Part shown: positions 1-8,164 of the stretch, piece after piece
Numbering within the stretch: position 1 is the first letter of the stretch
How the letters are laid out: every line of letters starts with the position of its first letter
Assembly: GCA_034436555.1 (NCBI GenBank)
Contig: DAOTUU010000023.1
Location: 10,285-74,284 of the forward strand
DNA from: JAFMJV01 sp034436555
Lineage (GTDB): Bacteria; Chloroflexota; Limnocylindria; Limnocylindrales; CSP1-4
Direction: 5' to 3'
DNA length: 64,000 bases
Position numbers and translations under genes: made by a program
Notes under the pieces: generated by a model
Database searches by the model: none
Told to the model about the DNA's origin: nothing
Seen by the model: the letters and a program-made list of their open reading frames with translations, nothing else

Positions 1-119
1 GTCTGGAGACCGTGCGACGGCAGCCGGCGGTGGGCGTGAGCGGTACCGAGATGATGGCCTCGCTGCTGCGTTCGATCGGGGTGGCCACGGGGCGGCTGGG
101 ACGTCCCGCGCTGGCGTAG
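1..119 (+). CDS. C-terminal end of an unknown gene, cut by the window edge
   Basis: An open frame enters from the left edge (codons in the phase of base 3) and stops at TAG 117-119, giving about 38 residues ending GRLGRPALA. Codon use looks coding: G or C at most third positions and no interruption. Too little is present to name a family. It could also be chance reading in GC-rich DNA, hence the modest confidence. Confidence 0.4.
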   Translation, partial: LETVRRQPAVGVSGTEMMASLLRSIGVATGRLGRPALA

Positions 120-502
120 ACCAGGCGTAGGCCCGGTCGTCTCGGACGGTGGACTTGGCACGGACAGGGTCCGCCCGCCCGATGCCTCGTGACTCGTCAG
201 GCAGCGACCAGGACGCTGGTAGGTGCGCCGGCGATGGTGCGGTGCTGCCCTCGGCGGCTGTTGTGAGCGTGGAACGTGGCCCTCGCGAGCGTCGCGGACG
301 CCGTCGCTGCGCCTACCACTCGCTGTATCGCTGACTGGTGATTCGCTTGGGTCCGAGTCGTCACCCAGCGAGGCCGCCGTTCTTCGACAAGCGGCACGAG
401 CGTCGACGCACCATCGCGCCGTGTGGTCGATCGCCGAGCACCCCCGGCGACCCGGGCACCCCCGGCGACCCGGGCACCCCCGGCGACCCGGGCACTCCCG
501 CG
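120..502. other. Intergenic stretch without a supportable gene
   Basis: About 380 bases between the left-edge gene and the broken toxin gene. Short open frames exist on both strands, but none resembles a known family, has a ribosome binding site or shows steady coding bias. The only structure seen is the 18-base tandem repeat at 438-491. It may be decayed coding sequence, since the neighbouring toxin gene is also degraded. Confidence 0.5.
438..491. repeat. 18-base tandem repeat, three perfect copies
   Basis: The unit GCACCCCCGGCGACCCGG occurs three times head to tail, and a degenerate fourth copy begins at 492. Read on the minus strand it would give collagen-like Gly-Val-Pro-Gly-Ser-Pro, but no gene is supported there. 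It lies just beyond the end of the broken toxin gene. Confidence 0.9.
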
Positions 503-760
503 TTACGACGTGCCCGGCACCCCCGCCACGCCCGCGTGCTCGAGGGCGCCCTGGTCGAAATGGGCGTGTGCGCCGCTCTGCACGCCGCGCTCGGTGATGA
601 CCGTGCCATCAGATCACGACGGATGATGCCCAGGACCTCGGCGTCGATCAGGTGCGGCGCCGACACCGCGGAGGCATCGCCCATCCTCGTCCGGATGCGT
701 TTCCTGCGTGGCCCGCCCCGACGCGACCTCATCGACGCACGACGCGTCAACGACCACCAT
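503..760 (-). pseudogene. Decayed VapC/FitB-type PIN-domain toxin
   Basis: The start ATG at 760 overlaps the antitoxin stop by 14 bases, and the first residues MVVVDASCV match the PIN-domain opening with its first catalytic Asp. The reading frame then fails. The next PIN-like segment (SAPHLIDAEVLGIIRRD) is in another frame, and a third (GTVITERGVQSGAHAHFDQ) in yet another, ending at TAA 503-505. The C-terminal half with the remaining acidic residues is missing. At least two frameshifts plus truncation make this a dead toxin. The antitoxin gene beside it is intact. Family assignment rests on motifs only. Confidence 0.6.
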
Positions 761-992
761 CAGGCCACGGACCACGGATCTCGTCCAAGGCTTCGATGAT
801 CTCCTCGCTGGTGATGGACGAGGAATGCTGACGCGTCCGTTCCAGCCACTCCTTCATGGTCGGACGGGCCGCCAGGAGTTCGGCATGGCGTCGCAGCATG
901 GCCGGAACGCTGACCCCAGCCTCCGCGGCACGTCGCGCAAGCGCCCGATACACGTCATCGTCGATGTTCCGAATCTGCACCGTCTTGGGCAT
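747..992 (-). CDS. FitA-like ribbon-helix-helix antitoxin
   Basis: 81 residues. The N-terminus MPKTVQIRNIDDDVYRAL is the typical ribbon-helix-helix opening of FitA/VapB-type antitoxins (short beta strand, then helices). The C-terminal half (WLERTRQHSSS onward) would wrap the toxin. Such proteins bind their own promoter as dimers and neutralise the PIN ribonuclease. ATG 992 fits the family start; an in-frame ATG at 1019 would add nine residues, and neither has a clear ribosome binding site. The partner toxin downstream is broken, so this is an orphan antitoxin. It may still repress its promoter or cross-neutralise another PIN toxin. Confidence 0.75.
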   Translation of the reverse strand: MPKTVQIRNIDDDVYRALARRAAEAGVSVPAMLRRHAELLAARPTMKEWLERTRQHSSSITSEEIIEALDEIRGPWPDGGR

Positions 993-1060
993 CGACGCAT
1001 CGTGATATGCAAGCTGCATGAGCGGATGCGGGTTCGTGTGATTCAGGCCGGCTGAACGGG

Positions 1061-2035
1061 TCAGGGCGCGTCGTCGCCGCGGTCCAGGTACTGCCGCTCG
1101 TCGAGCGAGCCTCCGGGCGCGTCGAGCCAGCCCGGCTGGAGATGGGTGACCGCGCCCGCCAGACAGGCGAGCCACAGGTGGCCGTCCGCGGTGGGATCGA
1201 CCCAATGGGCGTTCACATCCAGGGACCGACGTACCGCCCAGGTGCCGCGATCGAGCTCGAACAGGCGTCCACCAAGCGAGTCGTAGGCGATCAGCTCCAC
1301 GACGTCTCGATACGTCACGACCCAGGGCGTCCCGTCGGGTGCGAACGCGATGCACTGCGTGGCCCCCAGGCCGTCCACGGTCCGCAGGTGCTCGCCGGTG
1401 GTCGTGAACTGCTGGAGCCGATGGTTGTGCCGATCGGAGACCCACACGGTGCCGTCGGGCGCGATGGCCACCGAGTGCGGCGTGTCGAACTGGCCCGGCC
1501 CGCGACCCTTGGTTCCCCATGCGCCCAGGTACCTGCCGTCGGGCGCGAACCGCACCACGCGCGCGTTGCCGTAGCCGTCGCTGACGTAGATCGTGCCGTC
1601 GTGGCCCACGGCCGTGTCCGTGGGCATGTCGAAGGTCCGCTCGTCGCAGCCCTTCACCCCTTCCGTGCCCAGGGACAGCAGCAGCCGGCCGTCACGGTCG
1701 AACGCGAACACCTGGTGGCGATCGACGTCCGTGGTCCAGATCCGGCCCTGCCCGTCCAAGCGCAGTCCATGGGGTACCCGGAAGCGGTCGCGGCCCCACG
1801 AGCGACGGTAGCGTCCGTCCCGCCCGAACACGACGATCGGGTCGCCCGCCGGGCCACGGTGGGCCACGTAGACGTCGCCCTGCGCGTCCTCGGCGACCGC
1901 GGAGACGCGCCCGAACCACCAGCCCTCGGGCATGCCGTCGGCTCCGAACCGGGAGTCGACCCGGACCTTCAGCTGCCGACCCTCGTGGGGGTGCCAGCGC
2001 TCGTCGGTGGGGCGGCCGGTGATGGGCGAGTCCAT
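1061..2035 (-). CDS. NHL-repeat beta-propeller protein
   Basis: 324 residues made of repeated NHL-like blades, seen in segments such as DGTIYVSDGYGNARVVRF and DGTVWVSDRHNHRLQQF. This arrangement is found in peptidyl-alpha-hydroxyglycine lyase-like and other six-bladed propeller proteins. No signal peptide or membrane segment is visible, so a cytoplasmic location is likely. A GGAGG lies six bases before ATG 2035. It stands alone between the antitoxin and the copper genes. Lyase activity is possible but not shown; the safe call is a propeller of unknown substrate. Confidence 0.75.
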   Translation of the reverse strand: MDSPITGRPTDERWHPHEGRQLKVRVDSRFGADGMPEGWWFGRVSAVAEDAQGDVYVAHRGPAGDPIVVFGRDGRYRRSWGRDRFRVPHGLRLDGQGRIWTTDVDRHQVFAFDRDGRLLLSLGTEGVKGCDERTFDMPTDTAVGHDGTIYVSDGYGNARVVRFAPDGRYLGAWGTKGRGPGQFDTPHSVAIAPDGTVWVSDRHNHRLQQFTTTGEHLRTVDGLGATQCIAFAPDGTPWVVTYRDVVELIAYDSLGGRLFELDRGTWAVRRSLDVNAHWVDPTADGHLWLACLAGAVTHLQPGWLDAPGGSLDERQYLDRGDDAP

Positions 2036-2187
2036 CCGAGTCCTCCGGTGGTGGTCCTGCGTTCATGGATCCCGGTGCGAGCGGGTGGCGAGGGTGCGTC
2101 GGCCCATGCTGCCACGTCCAGGGCGCGCCAGACCCGATGGCCGCACCACCAGGTCGGTCGTTCCGGTCAGGCGACCGCCTGTGGTCC

Positions 2188-2229
2188 GCCAGCCGTCTGC
2201 CGGGGTCAGCCAGCCGTCTGCCGGGGTCA
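2188..2229. repeat. 21-base tandem repeat, two copies
   Basis: GCCAGCCGTCTGCCGGGGTCA is repeated exactly twice in the gap between the NHL gene and the thioredoxin-like gene. A third copy begins (GCC) and diverges. No gene covers it. Confidence 0.85.
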
Positions 2230-2237
2230 GCCCACCA

Positions 2238-3200
2238 TCAGCCCGCTGCGACGGGTGCCGGAGTCGCGGGCGCGCCGAGCGGATGCCAGTCGCTCACGGC
2301 GCTCATCGCCGCGCGCAGCTCGTCCGTGCCCAGGATGCCCGTGAACTTGGCCCGGACGATGCCGTCTCGATCAACCACGAACACCCAGGGCGGCGCCTCC
2401 ACGCCCCACGCCTGAGACCAGGGTGCGAGCGCCGCGGGGCCACCCGGCGGCTCGAGGGAGAGCTGCCCTCCCGCGAACCGCGTCAGCCACGGCTCCGCGT
2501 GGATGACCGCCAGGCCCGGGTATTCGATGAAGATGTCGTGCAGGATGCCCAGCGCGCCGCCACATGCCTCGTTGGGGCGATAGACATACGAGTCCAGCAC
2601 GAACACGAACGGCTGTCCGTTGCGCAGCTCGTCGGCCACGCTGTGGACATAGAACGCGGCGACCTGCTCCGGGTCGGATGAGATGGCGTCCGCCAGGTTG
2701 AGCACGTCCGCGAGCGTCGGCGTATCCACGTCCGGTGCAGGCGACCCGAGCGAGGGTGTCGCCCCGTCGGGGGAGACCTCGAACACGGTCGATCCCTCCA
2801 GCCGCCGTCCCTGCCAGTCGATGGCCACCTCCGCGGTCCAGGGCCCGACCTGGTCCAGGTGTGCGCGTGCCACGTACAGCTCGCGCCCGGTGACGGCCCA
2901 TCGACCCAGGGTGGGCGTGACCGATGCGCGCACCTCGCCGCCGGGGTCGGTCAGCGTCAGGGAGATCGGGGCGTCCGGACTGACGATCGGGTGGCTGGCC
3001 GCGTCGAACAGCTGGAGGATGAGGTCGTTGTCGCCCGGCCAGTGCTGGGTGGAGATCGGCAGCACCTGGAGCTCCGGGACGGCGGCCACGGCGCCCGACT
3101 GGGATGGATCGACGAGGCCCGGGGATGCCGCGATCAGCCCGCCGAGCGCGAGCAGGAGGGCGGCCACCCGGCGACCCGATGGGTGCTTGGATGGGGGCAT
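2238..3200 (-). CDS. Exported YtkA/FixH-like and thioredoxin-like two-domain protein
   Basis: 320 residues. A signal peptide or anchor is visible near residues 10-30 (RRVAALLLALGGLIAASPG). Residues about 45-145 look like a YtkA/FixH immunoglobulin-type fold. Residues about 165-300 look thioredoxin-like (FVFVLDSYVYRP, WVFVVDRDGIVRAKF) but keep only one cysteine (EACGG) instead of CxxC, so it is unlikely to be a standard dithiol oxidoreductase. ATG 3200 is preferred to an upstream start because the signal peptide then lies at the N-terminus. It is last in the SCO-PCuAC run, 31 bases downstream, which suggests a part in extracytoplasmic copper delivery to a cytochrome oxidase. That role is inferred from context. 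Confidence 0.65.
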   Translation of the reverse strand: MPPSKHPSGRRVAALLLALGGLIAASPGLVDPSQSGAVAAVPELQVLPISTQHWPGDNDLILQLFDAASHPIVSPDAPISLTLTDPGGEVRASVTPTLGRWAVTGRELYVARAHLDQVGPWTAEVAIDWQGRRLEGSTVFEVSPDGATPSLGSPAPDVDTPTLADVLNLADAISSDPEQVAAFYVHSVADELRNGQPFVFVLDSYVYRPNEACGGALGILHDIFIEYPGLAVIHAEPWLTRFAGGQLSLEPPGGPAALAPWSQAWGVEAPPWVFVVDRDGIVRAKFTGILGTDELRAAMSAVSDWHPLGAPATPAPVAAG

Positions 3201-3231
3201 GGTGCGAGGGCCCTGTGGCCAGGTTCGGTGG

Positions 3232-3804
3232 CTACATCGCGGCCTGAGACGGCGCCGGCGAACCATCGCCGGTGGGCATCATGGAGCCCGATGGCATGGG
3301 CGGACCCTCCAGGACCGGCGCCATGACCTCCACGACGGCCCCGCTCGCGAACGTCAGCGTGAGCGACACGGTCGCACCCGGCTCCAGGGGCGCCACGAGC
3401 TCGATGAGCATGATGTGGAAGGACCCGGGCTTGAGCTCCACGGTGCCGCCCGCCGGGACCGGGATCGCGTCCACGGGCATCATCGTCATCTGGCCCGTGC
3501 CGTCATCCCTGGTCTCGTGGATCTCGACGACGGCCGCGGCGGGGGACGCCACGCTCACGAGCGCGTCGTCGGTCTCCGCGGCGTTGGCGATCACGAGGTA
3601 GGCGGCGCCCGCCATCTGCACCATGGGCGAGGGGCGGGCCCAGGCGCCGCTCACGGTGATCATGCCTGCCGAGGGCTCCATGGAGGGTGCCGCGGCGGGC
3701 GATGGGGACTGGGCCATGACCGCGCCGGACGTGGCGACCAGGCCGACCGCCGCGAGCACCGCCGCGAGGCGGGCTGCCCGCATGGGGCGCGCTGCTCCGA
3801 ACAT
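3232..3804 (-). CDS. PCuAC-type periplasmic copper chaperone
   Basis: 190 residues with a signal peptide (about 1-32, ending VMAQS). The PCuAC copper motif is present as His96, Met108, His130 and Met132: H-x11-M-x21-H-x-M, one residue longer in the first gap than the usual x10. Family members carry Cu(I) outside the membrane and, with SCO, help build the CuA site of cytochrome c oxidase. A GGGAG ribosome binding site precedes ATG 3804. The gene follows SCO by 14 bases, an operon spacing. No oxidase subunit is in the window. Confidence 0.85.
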   Translation of the reverse strand: MFGAARPMRAARLAAVLAAVGLVATSGAVMAQSPSPAAAPSMEPSAGMITVSGAWARPSPMVQMAGAAYLVIANAAETDDALVSVASPAAAVVEIHETRDDGTGQMTMMPVDAIPVPAGGTVELKPGSFHIMLIELVAPLEPGATVSLTLTFASGAVVEVMAPVLEGPPMPSGSMMPTGDGSPAPSQAAM

Positions 3805-3818
3805 CTCGTTCTCCCTTC

Positions 3819-4589
3819 TCACCCCGCGCGCCCGAGCGCGTCGAGGTCGCCGATGATCGCCGCCGCGTGAGTCCCGAACGGGTACGTCAGGAGCAGATTC
3901 CCGTCGGCGTCGATGAGGTACTGGTTGGCGGTGTGAGACATGGCGTAGCCGCTGCGGGACTCCGTATCCACGCGGGCGTAGCGCACGCCGTACTGGTCCG
4001 CGGCGTGGCGGATGGCGAGCGGCGACCCGGTGACGCCCACCAGGCCGTCCGGCAGGTATGCCGTCCATTCGGCCAGGAACTCCGGGGTGTCCCGCTCCGG
4101 GTCCACGGTGATGAACGCGACCCGCACGTCCGGTCGCGCCTTCATCACCCCGATCAGCTCGCCGAGCGTGGAGGGGCAAACGTCGGGGCAGTGGGTGTAG
4201 CCGAAGAACAGCAGCGTGGGATGTCCCCGCAGGTCGGCCAGCAGGAAGGGCGAGCCGTCGGCGGTGACAAGGTCCACGAACTCCGGCGCGGCACGGACCT
4301 CCCCGGCGATGGGCGTGGGGCCAGGGCGCTCGGTGGCGGTGGCGCCGCCCGGTTCCGGGTGCGTCCCCGAGTGGGCCGCGGTGGTGGCTGGCGTGGCCGT
4401 GGCCGTGGGTGCCGACGGGACGGCGGTCGACTGGGTGACGGCGGATGACGCCGCGGCGGGCGTGGAGCCGGGCCGCGCGGTCCTGACCGCGTCCGACGAG
4501 CACGCCGCGGCGGTCAGCGTGGCTGACAGGGCCATCACGAGTGCGAGTGCGGATGTCCGGGGCGGGCGAGGCGGTCGCGGTGCGTTCAT
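3819..4589 (-). CDS. SCO1/SenC-family lipoprotein, copper delivery
   Basis: 256 residues. The N-terminus is a lipoprotein signal with lipobox ending at Cys30 (TLTAAAC), followed by a long Thr/Ala/Pro linker (31-95). The SCO thioredoxin fold follows, with the copper-binding CPDVC (Cys134, Cys138) and the distant His219 (SHTANQYLID). SCO proteins bind copper and reduce or metallate the CuA cysteines of cytochrome oxidase. The start ATG overlaps an upstream stop as ATGA. It is the first clear gene of the copper trio. Confidence 0.9.
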   Translation of the reverse strand: MNAPRPPRPPRTSALALVMALSATLTAAACSSDAVRTARPGSTPAAASSAVTQSTAVPSAPTATATPATTAAHSGTHPEPGGATATERPGPTPIAGEVRAAPEFVDLVTADGSPFLLADLRGHPTLLFFGYTHCPDVCPSTLGELIGVMKARPDVRVAFITVDPERDTPEFLAEWTAYLPDGLVGVTGSPLAIRHAADQYGVRYARVDTESRSGYAMSHTANQYLIDADGNLLLTYPFGTHAAAIIGDLDALGRAG

Positions 4590-4896
4590 GACTCCCGTGG
4601 CTGCGCCCCCCATCCGTCGCGCGACGACACCGCGAACGGCTCGGGGATGTGCACCCAGTATCGGTCCTGGGCGCGCCGCGGCCCGAGAGCCAGTTGCACC
4701 GTCAGACCCGGGACGTCTGGTCCTGCCTCGGGGACGATCGTGGCGGCGTCCCGCCGACCGCCCCGTCGCGGAGCGGCCCCGCCTGCCGCGCAGCGCTGCC
4801 GGGTCGCCCCCCATGTGCGCCGCGCATGTGCGCCTGGTGGACCGAGGCGCGGGTGACGGACCAGGCGGTGACCATGGACCAGGCGCCGGCGACCCG
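4586..4896 (-). CDS. Possible small coding region upstream of the SCO gene (start unknown)
   Basis: A frame ending at TGA 4586-4588 overlaps the SCO start as ATGA, as translationally coupled genes do. Its last ~50 residues (PDVPGLTVQLALGPRRAQ, YWVHIPEPFAV) look protein-like. No ATG is available between the phosphatase stop and this segment, so it would need a GTG start inside the phosphatase 3' end or is a remnant. The left boundary given here is arbitrary. No family is recognised. Confidence 0.3.
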
Positions 4897-5418
4897 TCAG
4901 TCGGGCATCGGACCCTGCGACCGCGCACGCGACGCCGCGAACGTGCGGACCGCCGCCAGCTGCTGCTCCGTCTCGATCGATCCGGGTCGGCGCGCCCGGA
5001 CCTCGGCGATCGCGTCGTCCGCGGCCCGCCCCTGGGTCGTGAGCCAGGCCGCGATGAGCGTCCCGGTGCGACCGAGGCCGGCACCGCAGTGGACGGCCAC
5101 GGCCTCGCCGCGCGCCAGGGCATCGTCGATCGCGGACACGCCGGCCGCGAGCAGGTCCTGGCCGGGCGCCGACAGGTCCGGCACCGGGAGGTGGACGGCG
5201 CGCAGGCCTGCCGCCCGCAGTGACGCGTCGGGCACGGGCCGCTCGTGGAGGTTGACGAGCAGCCGCACGCCGCGCGCGTGGAGGTCGCGCAGGGCCCGAT
5301 CGCCACGCGGATACCGGGCAGCACCCACCCGGTCGGGGACGATCCAGGTGAACGCACCGGCTCGGATGCCCAGCCAGATCCGTCCGGCCATCGCGGCGCC
5401 GCGCCACCGCCGGATCAT
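4897..5418 (-). CDS. Dual-specificity/tyrosine protein phosphatase
   Basis: 173 residues. The cysteine phosphatase loop HCGAGLGRTG (Cys111, Arg117) matches HCxxGxxR(S/T), and an upstream Asp (PVPDLSAPG, about residue 81) fits the general acid. The protein is short and soluble, as in the atypical dual-specificity or PTEN-like group. Targets cannot be told from sequence; such enzymes act on phosphoproteins or phosphoinositol-like compounds. ATG 5418 is chosen, with an internal ATG at 5391 possible. Next upstream gene is 50 bases away, and the copper genes follow on the same strand. Confidence 0.75.
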   Translation of the reverse strand: MIRRWRGAAMAGRIWLGIRAGAFTWIVPDRVGAARYPRGDRALRDLHARGVRLLVNLHERPVPDASLRAAGLRAVHLPVPDLSAPGQDLLAAGVSAIDDALARGEAVAVHCGAGLGRTGTLIAAWLTTQGRAADDAIAEVRARRPGSIETEQQLAAVRTFAASRARSQGPMPD

Positions 5419-5468
5419 GCGGAGGCACCCGGCGGGTGGGTCACCGCGGTCGGGACACCCGCGCTCTG

Positions 5469-6302
5469 TCAATCACAGGAAGGCGCTCCGATCTCCACGT
5501 TCACGGTCGTCAGGGTGCCGCTGTTGCGCGACACGATGAACACGAACGGCTCCGTCTGGGACAGGTTCTCCTCGGCATGGATCACCCGCGGCGGCACGTA
5601 GATGAAGTCGCCCGGTCCGGTGTCCCGGGTGTGCTCCAGGCGATCGCCCCAGGTGAATCTGGCGTGTCCGGAGATGACGTAGATGGACGACTCCGCGTCC
5701 CCGTGGTGGTGGGCGCCCGCGACCATGCCAGGAGGCGTGGTGACGTAGCCGGTCCAGAGTCGATCGGACCCGGCGGTCTCCGGCGTCACCCCGGACTCGC
5801 GGACCATGCCCCGGGTCTGCTCCGAGCCGTTGATGATCCGGTCGCTCGGCGCGACGATCACGAGGCCGCCCGCGCCGGCCTCCGTCCCAGCCACGGGACC
5901 GTCCGCCACCACCGCGATCGCCTCGATCTCGAACAGGTAGTCGGGATTGGCGAAGCCCGCCACCCGCACGAGGGTGCTCGTGGGGAAGTCCGAGGGGAAG
6001 TACCGCGCGCGGATCTGGCGCAGCTCCGCGGCCCGCGACAGGTACTCCTCGCCCACGTACACGTTGACCTTGACGATGTCGCGCAGCGTGCCGCCGCCGG
6101 CCTTCACCACCTGCTCCAGATTCGCGAACGCAAGCTCCGCCTGGGCGCCGATGTCGCCGACCGGGATGGTGCCGTCCGCCCGGGCGCCGATGATGCCGCT
6201 GATGTAGACCGTCCGACCCCCGCGCACGGAGATGGCCGGGCTGTACTGCCAGGTCATGGGGTAGATGGAGGGGACCTCGATGGTCCGTCGGTCGATGCTC
6301 AC
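5469..6302 (-). CDS. RidA (YjgF/UK114)-cupin fusion protein
   Basis: 277 residues with two domains. Residues about 10-135 are RidA-like (GRTVYISGIIGARADG, VKVNVYVGEEY, LFEIEAIAVV). Residues about 165-265 are a cupin with metal-type histidines (AGAHHHGDAESSIYVISG, PPRVIHAEEN). RidA proteins hydrolyse reactive enamine/imine intermediates; cupins often act as dioxygenases or isomerases. The Arg that RidA enzymes use (in PARSCVEV of E. coli RidA) is replaced here (FPTSTLVRV), so classical deaminase action is doubtful. GTG 6302 has AAGGAG four bases upstream. The LLM oxidoreductase gene ends 10 bases before it, so the two are probably co-transcribed and may act on one substrate. Confidence 0.8.
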   Translation of the reverse strand: MSIDRRTIEVPSIYPMTWQYSPAISVRGGRTVYISGIIGARADGTIPVGDIGAQAELAFANLEQVVKAGGGTLRDIVKVNVYVGEEYLSRAAELRQIRARYFPSDFPTSTLVRVAGFANPDYLFEIEAIAVVADGPVAGTEAGAGGLVIVAPSDRIINGSEQTRGMVRESGVTPETAGSDRLWTGYVTTPPGMVAGAHHHGDAESSIYVISGHARFTWGDRLEHTRDTGPGDFIYVPPRVIHAEENLSQTEPFVFIVSRNSGTLTTVNVEIGAPSCD

Positions 6303-6312
6303 ATCGCTCCTT

Positions 6313-7410
6313 TCACGTGGCTCGGGGCTGCTGGGCTGTGAGGGCGGTCACGGCGGGCATGACCGCCTCGCGGAAGACGCGCAGATGGTCGATGAGGGCG
6401 TCCACGCTGGGCACCAGCGGCTTCAGCTCGATGGTATCCGCGCCCGCCGCACGGTAGGCCGCGATGCGCGCAGCGATCGTGTCCGGGTCGCCCGACAGCG
6501 TGCGCGCCTGGTAGGCGGCCTGGTCAGCGAAGTGGCCGCCCGGGGTGGGTGCCGCCATCCGGTACGCCTCGTCCACCGACGACGCGATGACCGAGTGGAC
6601 GTTGATGCCGATGGTCGGCAGCCGGTCGGCGTGGCCCGCGGCGACGCGCAGGGTGCGCAGCCGCCCCGCCCCGGCCGCGATCTCCTCGCTGGTGACCTGG
6701 CTGGGCATCCAGCCGGCATCCCAGCGCGCGGCGCGCTCGAGGGCCGCCGCGGACCGTCCCCCGACGATGAGCGGCGGGTGGGGCCGCTGCACGGGCTTCG
6801 GGAAGGTGACCGCCCGTTCGAAGTGGACGTATTCGCCCGAGAAGGACGGCGCGTCCTCGCTCCACAGGAGGCGCATCGCGGCGAGGTACTCGTCCATCCG
6901 CGGTCCGCGCGGACCGCGCGCGCCGAACGAGTCGTACTCGCGGCTGAGGCTGCCCCGGTGCGTGCCCAGGAGCGTGGTGTCCTCGGTGGTCTCCCTGCGG
7001 TTGGGCCCGATGCCCAAACCCAGGATGACCCGTCCGCCGGACATCGCGTCGAGTGTGGCGATCTGCTTGGCCAGCAGCAGCGGGTGCCGGTTGGGCAGGA
7101 TGAGCACGGACGTGCCCAGGCGGATGCGTTCGGTCCGGGCGGCCGCCCAGGTGAGGGTCTCGAGCGCCTCCAGCATCGTCCGGTCGTCGCCGATGCCGGC
7201 CGGTTCTCCGCGCATGCCCACCGAGATGTAGGCGCCGTCGAAGATGATGTGGTCGCGCACGGAGACGATGTCGTAGTCCAGCGCCTCCGCCGCCTGCGCC
7301 ACGTCCACGACCGCCTGCGCCGACGCGAGTCGGCCGGACTGCGGCAGCATCACGCTGTAGCGGAGCGGGCGATCGGCGGCTGCCGTCCCCACGTCCGTGG
7401 GCGCGCTCAC
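6313..7410 (-). CDS. LLM-class flavin-dependent oxidoreductase
   Basis: 365 residues, normal length for bacterial luciferase-like (F420 or FMN) TIM-barrel enzymes. Signature stretches are RIRLGTSVLILPNRHP, GRVILGLGIGPNRRE and PHPPLIVGGRS. Members oxidise or oxygenate small molecules, including ring-opening monooxygenases such as RutA. GTG 7410 overlaps the cyclase stop as GTGA, and the RidA-cupin gene follows by 10 bases, giving a cyclase-LLM-RidA operon. Substrate and flavin type cannot be decided from the sequence. Confidence 0.85.
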   Translation of the reverse strand: MSAPTDVGTAAADRPLRYSVMLPQSGRLASAQAVVDVAQAAEALDYDIVSVRDHIIFDGAYISVGMRGEPAGIGDDRTMLEALETLTWAAARTERIRLGTSVLILPNRHPLLLAKQIATLDAMSGGRVILGLGIGPNRRETTEDTTLLGTHRGSLSREYDSFGARGPRGPRMDEYLAAMRLLWSEDAPSFSGEYVHFERAVTFPKPVQRPHPPLIVGGRSAAALERAARWDAGWMPSQVTSEEIAAGAGRLRTLRVAAGHADRLPTIGINVHSVIASSVDEAYRMAAPTPGGHFADQAAYQARTLSGDPDTIAARIAAYRAAGADTIELKPLVPSVDALIDHLRVFREAVMPAVTALTAQQPRAT

Positions 7411-8150
7411 GTCCGTGGCACGAACGCCAGCACCCGCGCCGGTCCAGCGGACCCGTCCGCGACCGGCAGCGCGCCGATCACCAGCAGGATGTCCCGCGCC
7501 GGCAGCAGCTCCAGGCTGACCAGGTTCTCCAGGATGTACCGGTCGGCGCCGTGGATGACCTTGTGGGTGGGAGATCGGACCTCCGAAGGCGCGGCGTTGT
7601 CCGGGCTCAGGGTGTCGATGCCCACGCCCGCCGCCCCCCGCTCCACGAGCAGGCGCGCGGCATCGGGGTGCACCGCCGGATGCCGCAGGACGCCGTCGGC
7701 GTCCGCGTTGACGTAGCGCGCCGGGTCCGACCAGCGCTCCGCCGCCCAGCCGGTCCGGACCAGCACCCAGGCGCCGTCCGGGACCCGTCCGTGGCGCCCC
7801 TCCCAGTCCTCCACCTCCGTGAGGGTCAGCCGGTGCTCCGGGTCCGCCGCGACGGCCGCGGCGCAGTCGATGACCACGGCCTCCGCGACCAGGTCGGCGG
7901 GAGGGATGTCACCCATCGTCCGGCCGCCCTCGATGAAGTGGGCGGGGGCGTCCAGGTGCGATCCGTGGTGTTCGCTGAGGGCGATCCGACCGGTGTGGAC
8001 GCCGCGCTCCGCGAGCGTCGCGGTCACGGTCCGCTCGAACGGCAGCGCGCGGGGCATGCCCGGCATGCCCATCACGAGGGGCGGGCTGAGATCGACCAAG
8101 CGGCGGTCTCGCAGGGCCTGGAGCAGGGCGGCGGCCGAGAGGACACTCAT
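7407..8150 (-). CDS. Cyclase-family metal hydrolase (kynurenine formamidase-like)
   Basis: 247 residues. The metal motif HHGSHLDAPAH (residues 61-71) is the HxGTHxDAPxH signature of the cyclase family, which includes bacterial kynurenine formamidase KynB, isatin hydrolase and polyketide cyclases. GGAGA six bases upstream fixes ATG 8150. It leads an operon with the LLM enzyme and the RidA-cupin protein. A kynurenine operon lies 14 kb away in this window, so N-formylkynurenine hydrolysis is possible. Hydrolysis of another cyclic amide in the LLM/RidA pathway fits the local context better. Confidence 0.75.
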   Translation of the reverse strand: MSVLSAAALLQALRDRRLVDLSPPLVMGMPGMPRALPFERTVTATLAERGVHTGRIALSEHHGSHLDAPAHFIEGGRTMGDIPPADLVAEAVVIDCAAAVAADPEHRLTLTEVEDWEGRHGRVPDGAWVLVRTGWAAERWSDPARYVNADADGVLRHPAVHPDAARLLVERGAAGVGIDTLSPDNAAPSEVRSPTHKVIHGADRYILENLVSLELLPARDILLVIGALPVADGSAGPARVLAFVPRT

Positions 8151-8164
8151 GTTGTCTCCATCTT

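Noticed and set aside
438..491. Possible CRISPR-like repeat
   Set aside because: Copies are directly adjacent with no spacers, and no cas genes exist; the same holds for the other tandem arrays.
361..750. Minus-strand frame with collagen-like Gly-Val-Pro-Gly-Ser-Pro repeats
   Set aside because: The repeat is the 18-base DNA array read by chance; the upstream part is the decayed PIN toxin in a shifted frame, and there is no start signal.
7407..8150. Firm call as kynurenine formamidase
   Set aside because: The metal motif is shared by the whole cyclase family, and the gene is in an LLM/RidA operon 14 kb from the kynurenine genes.
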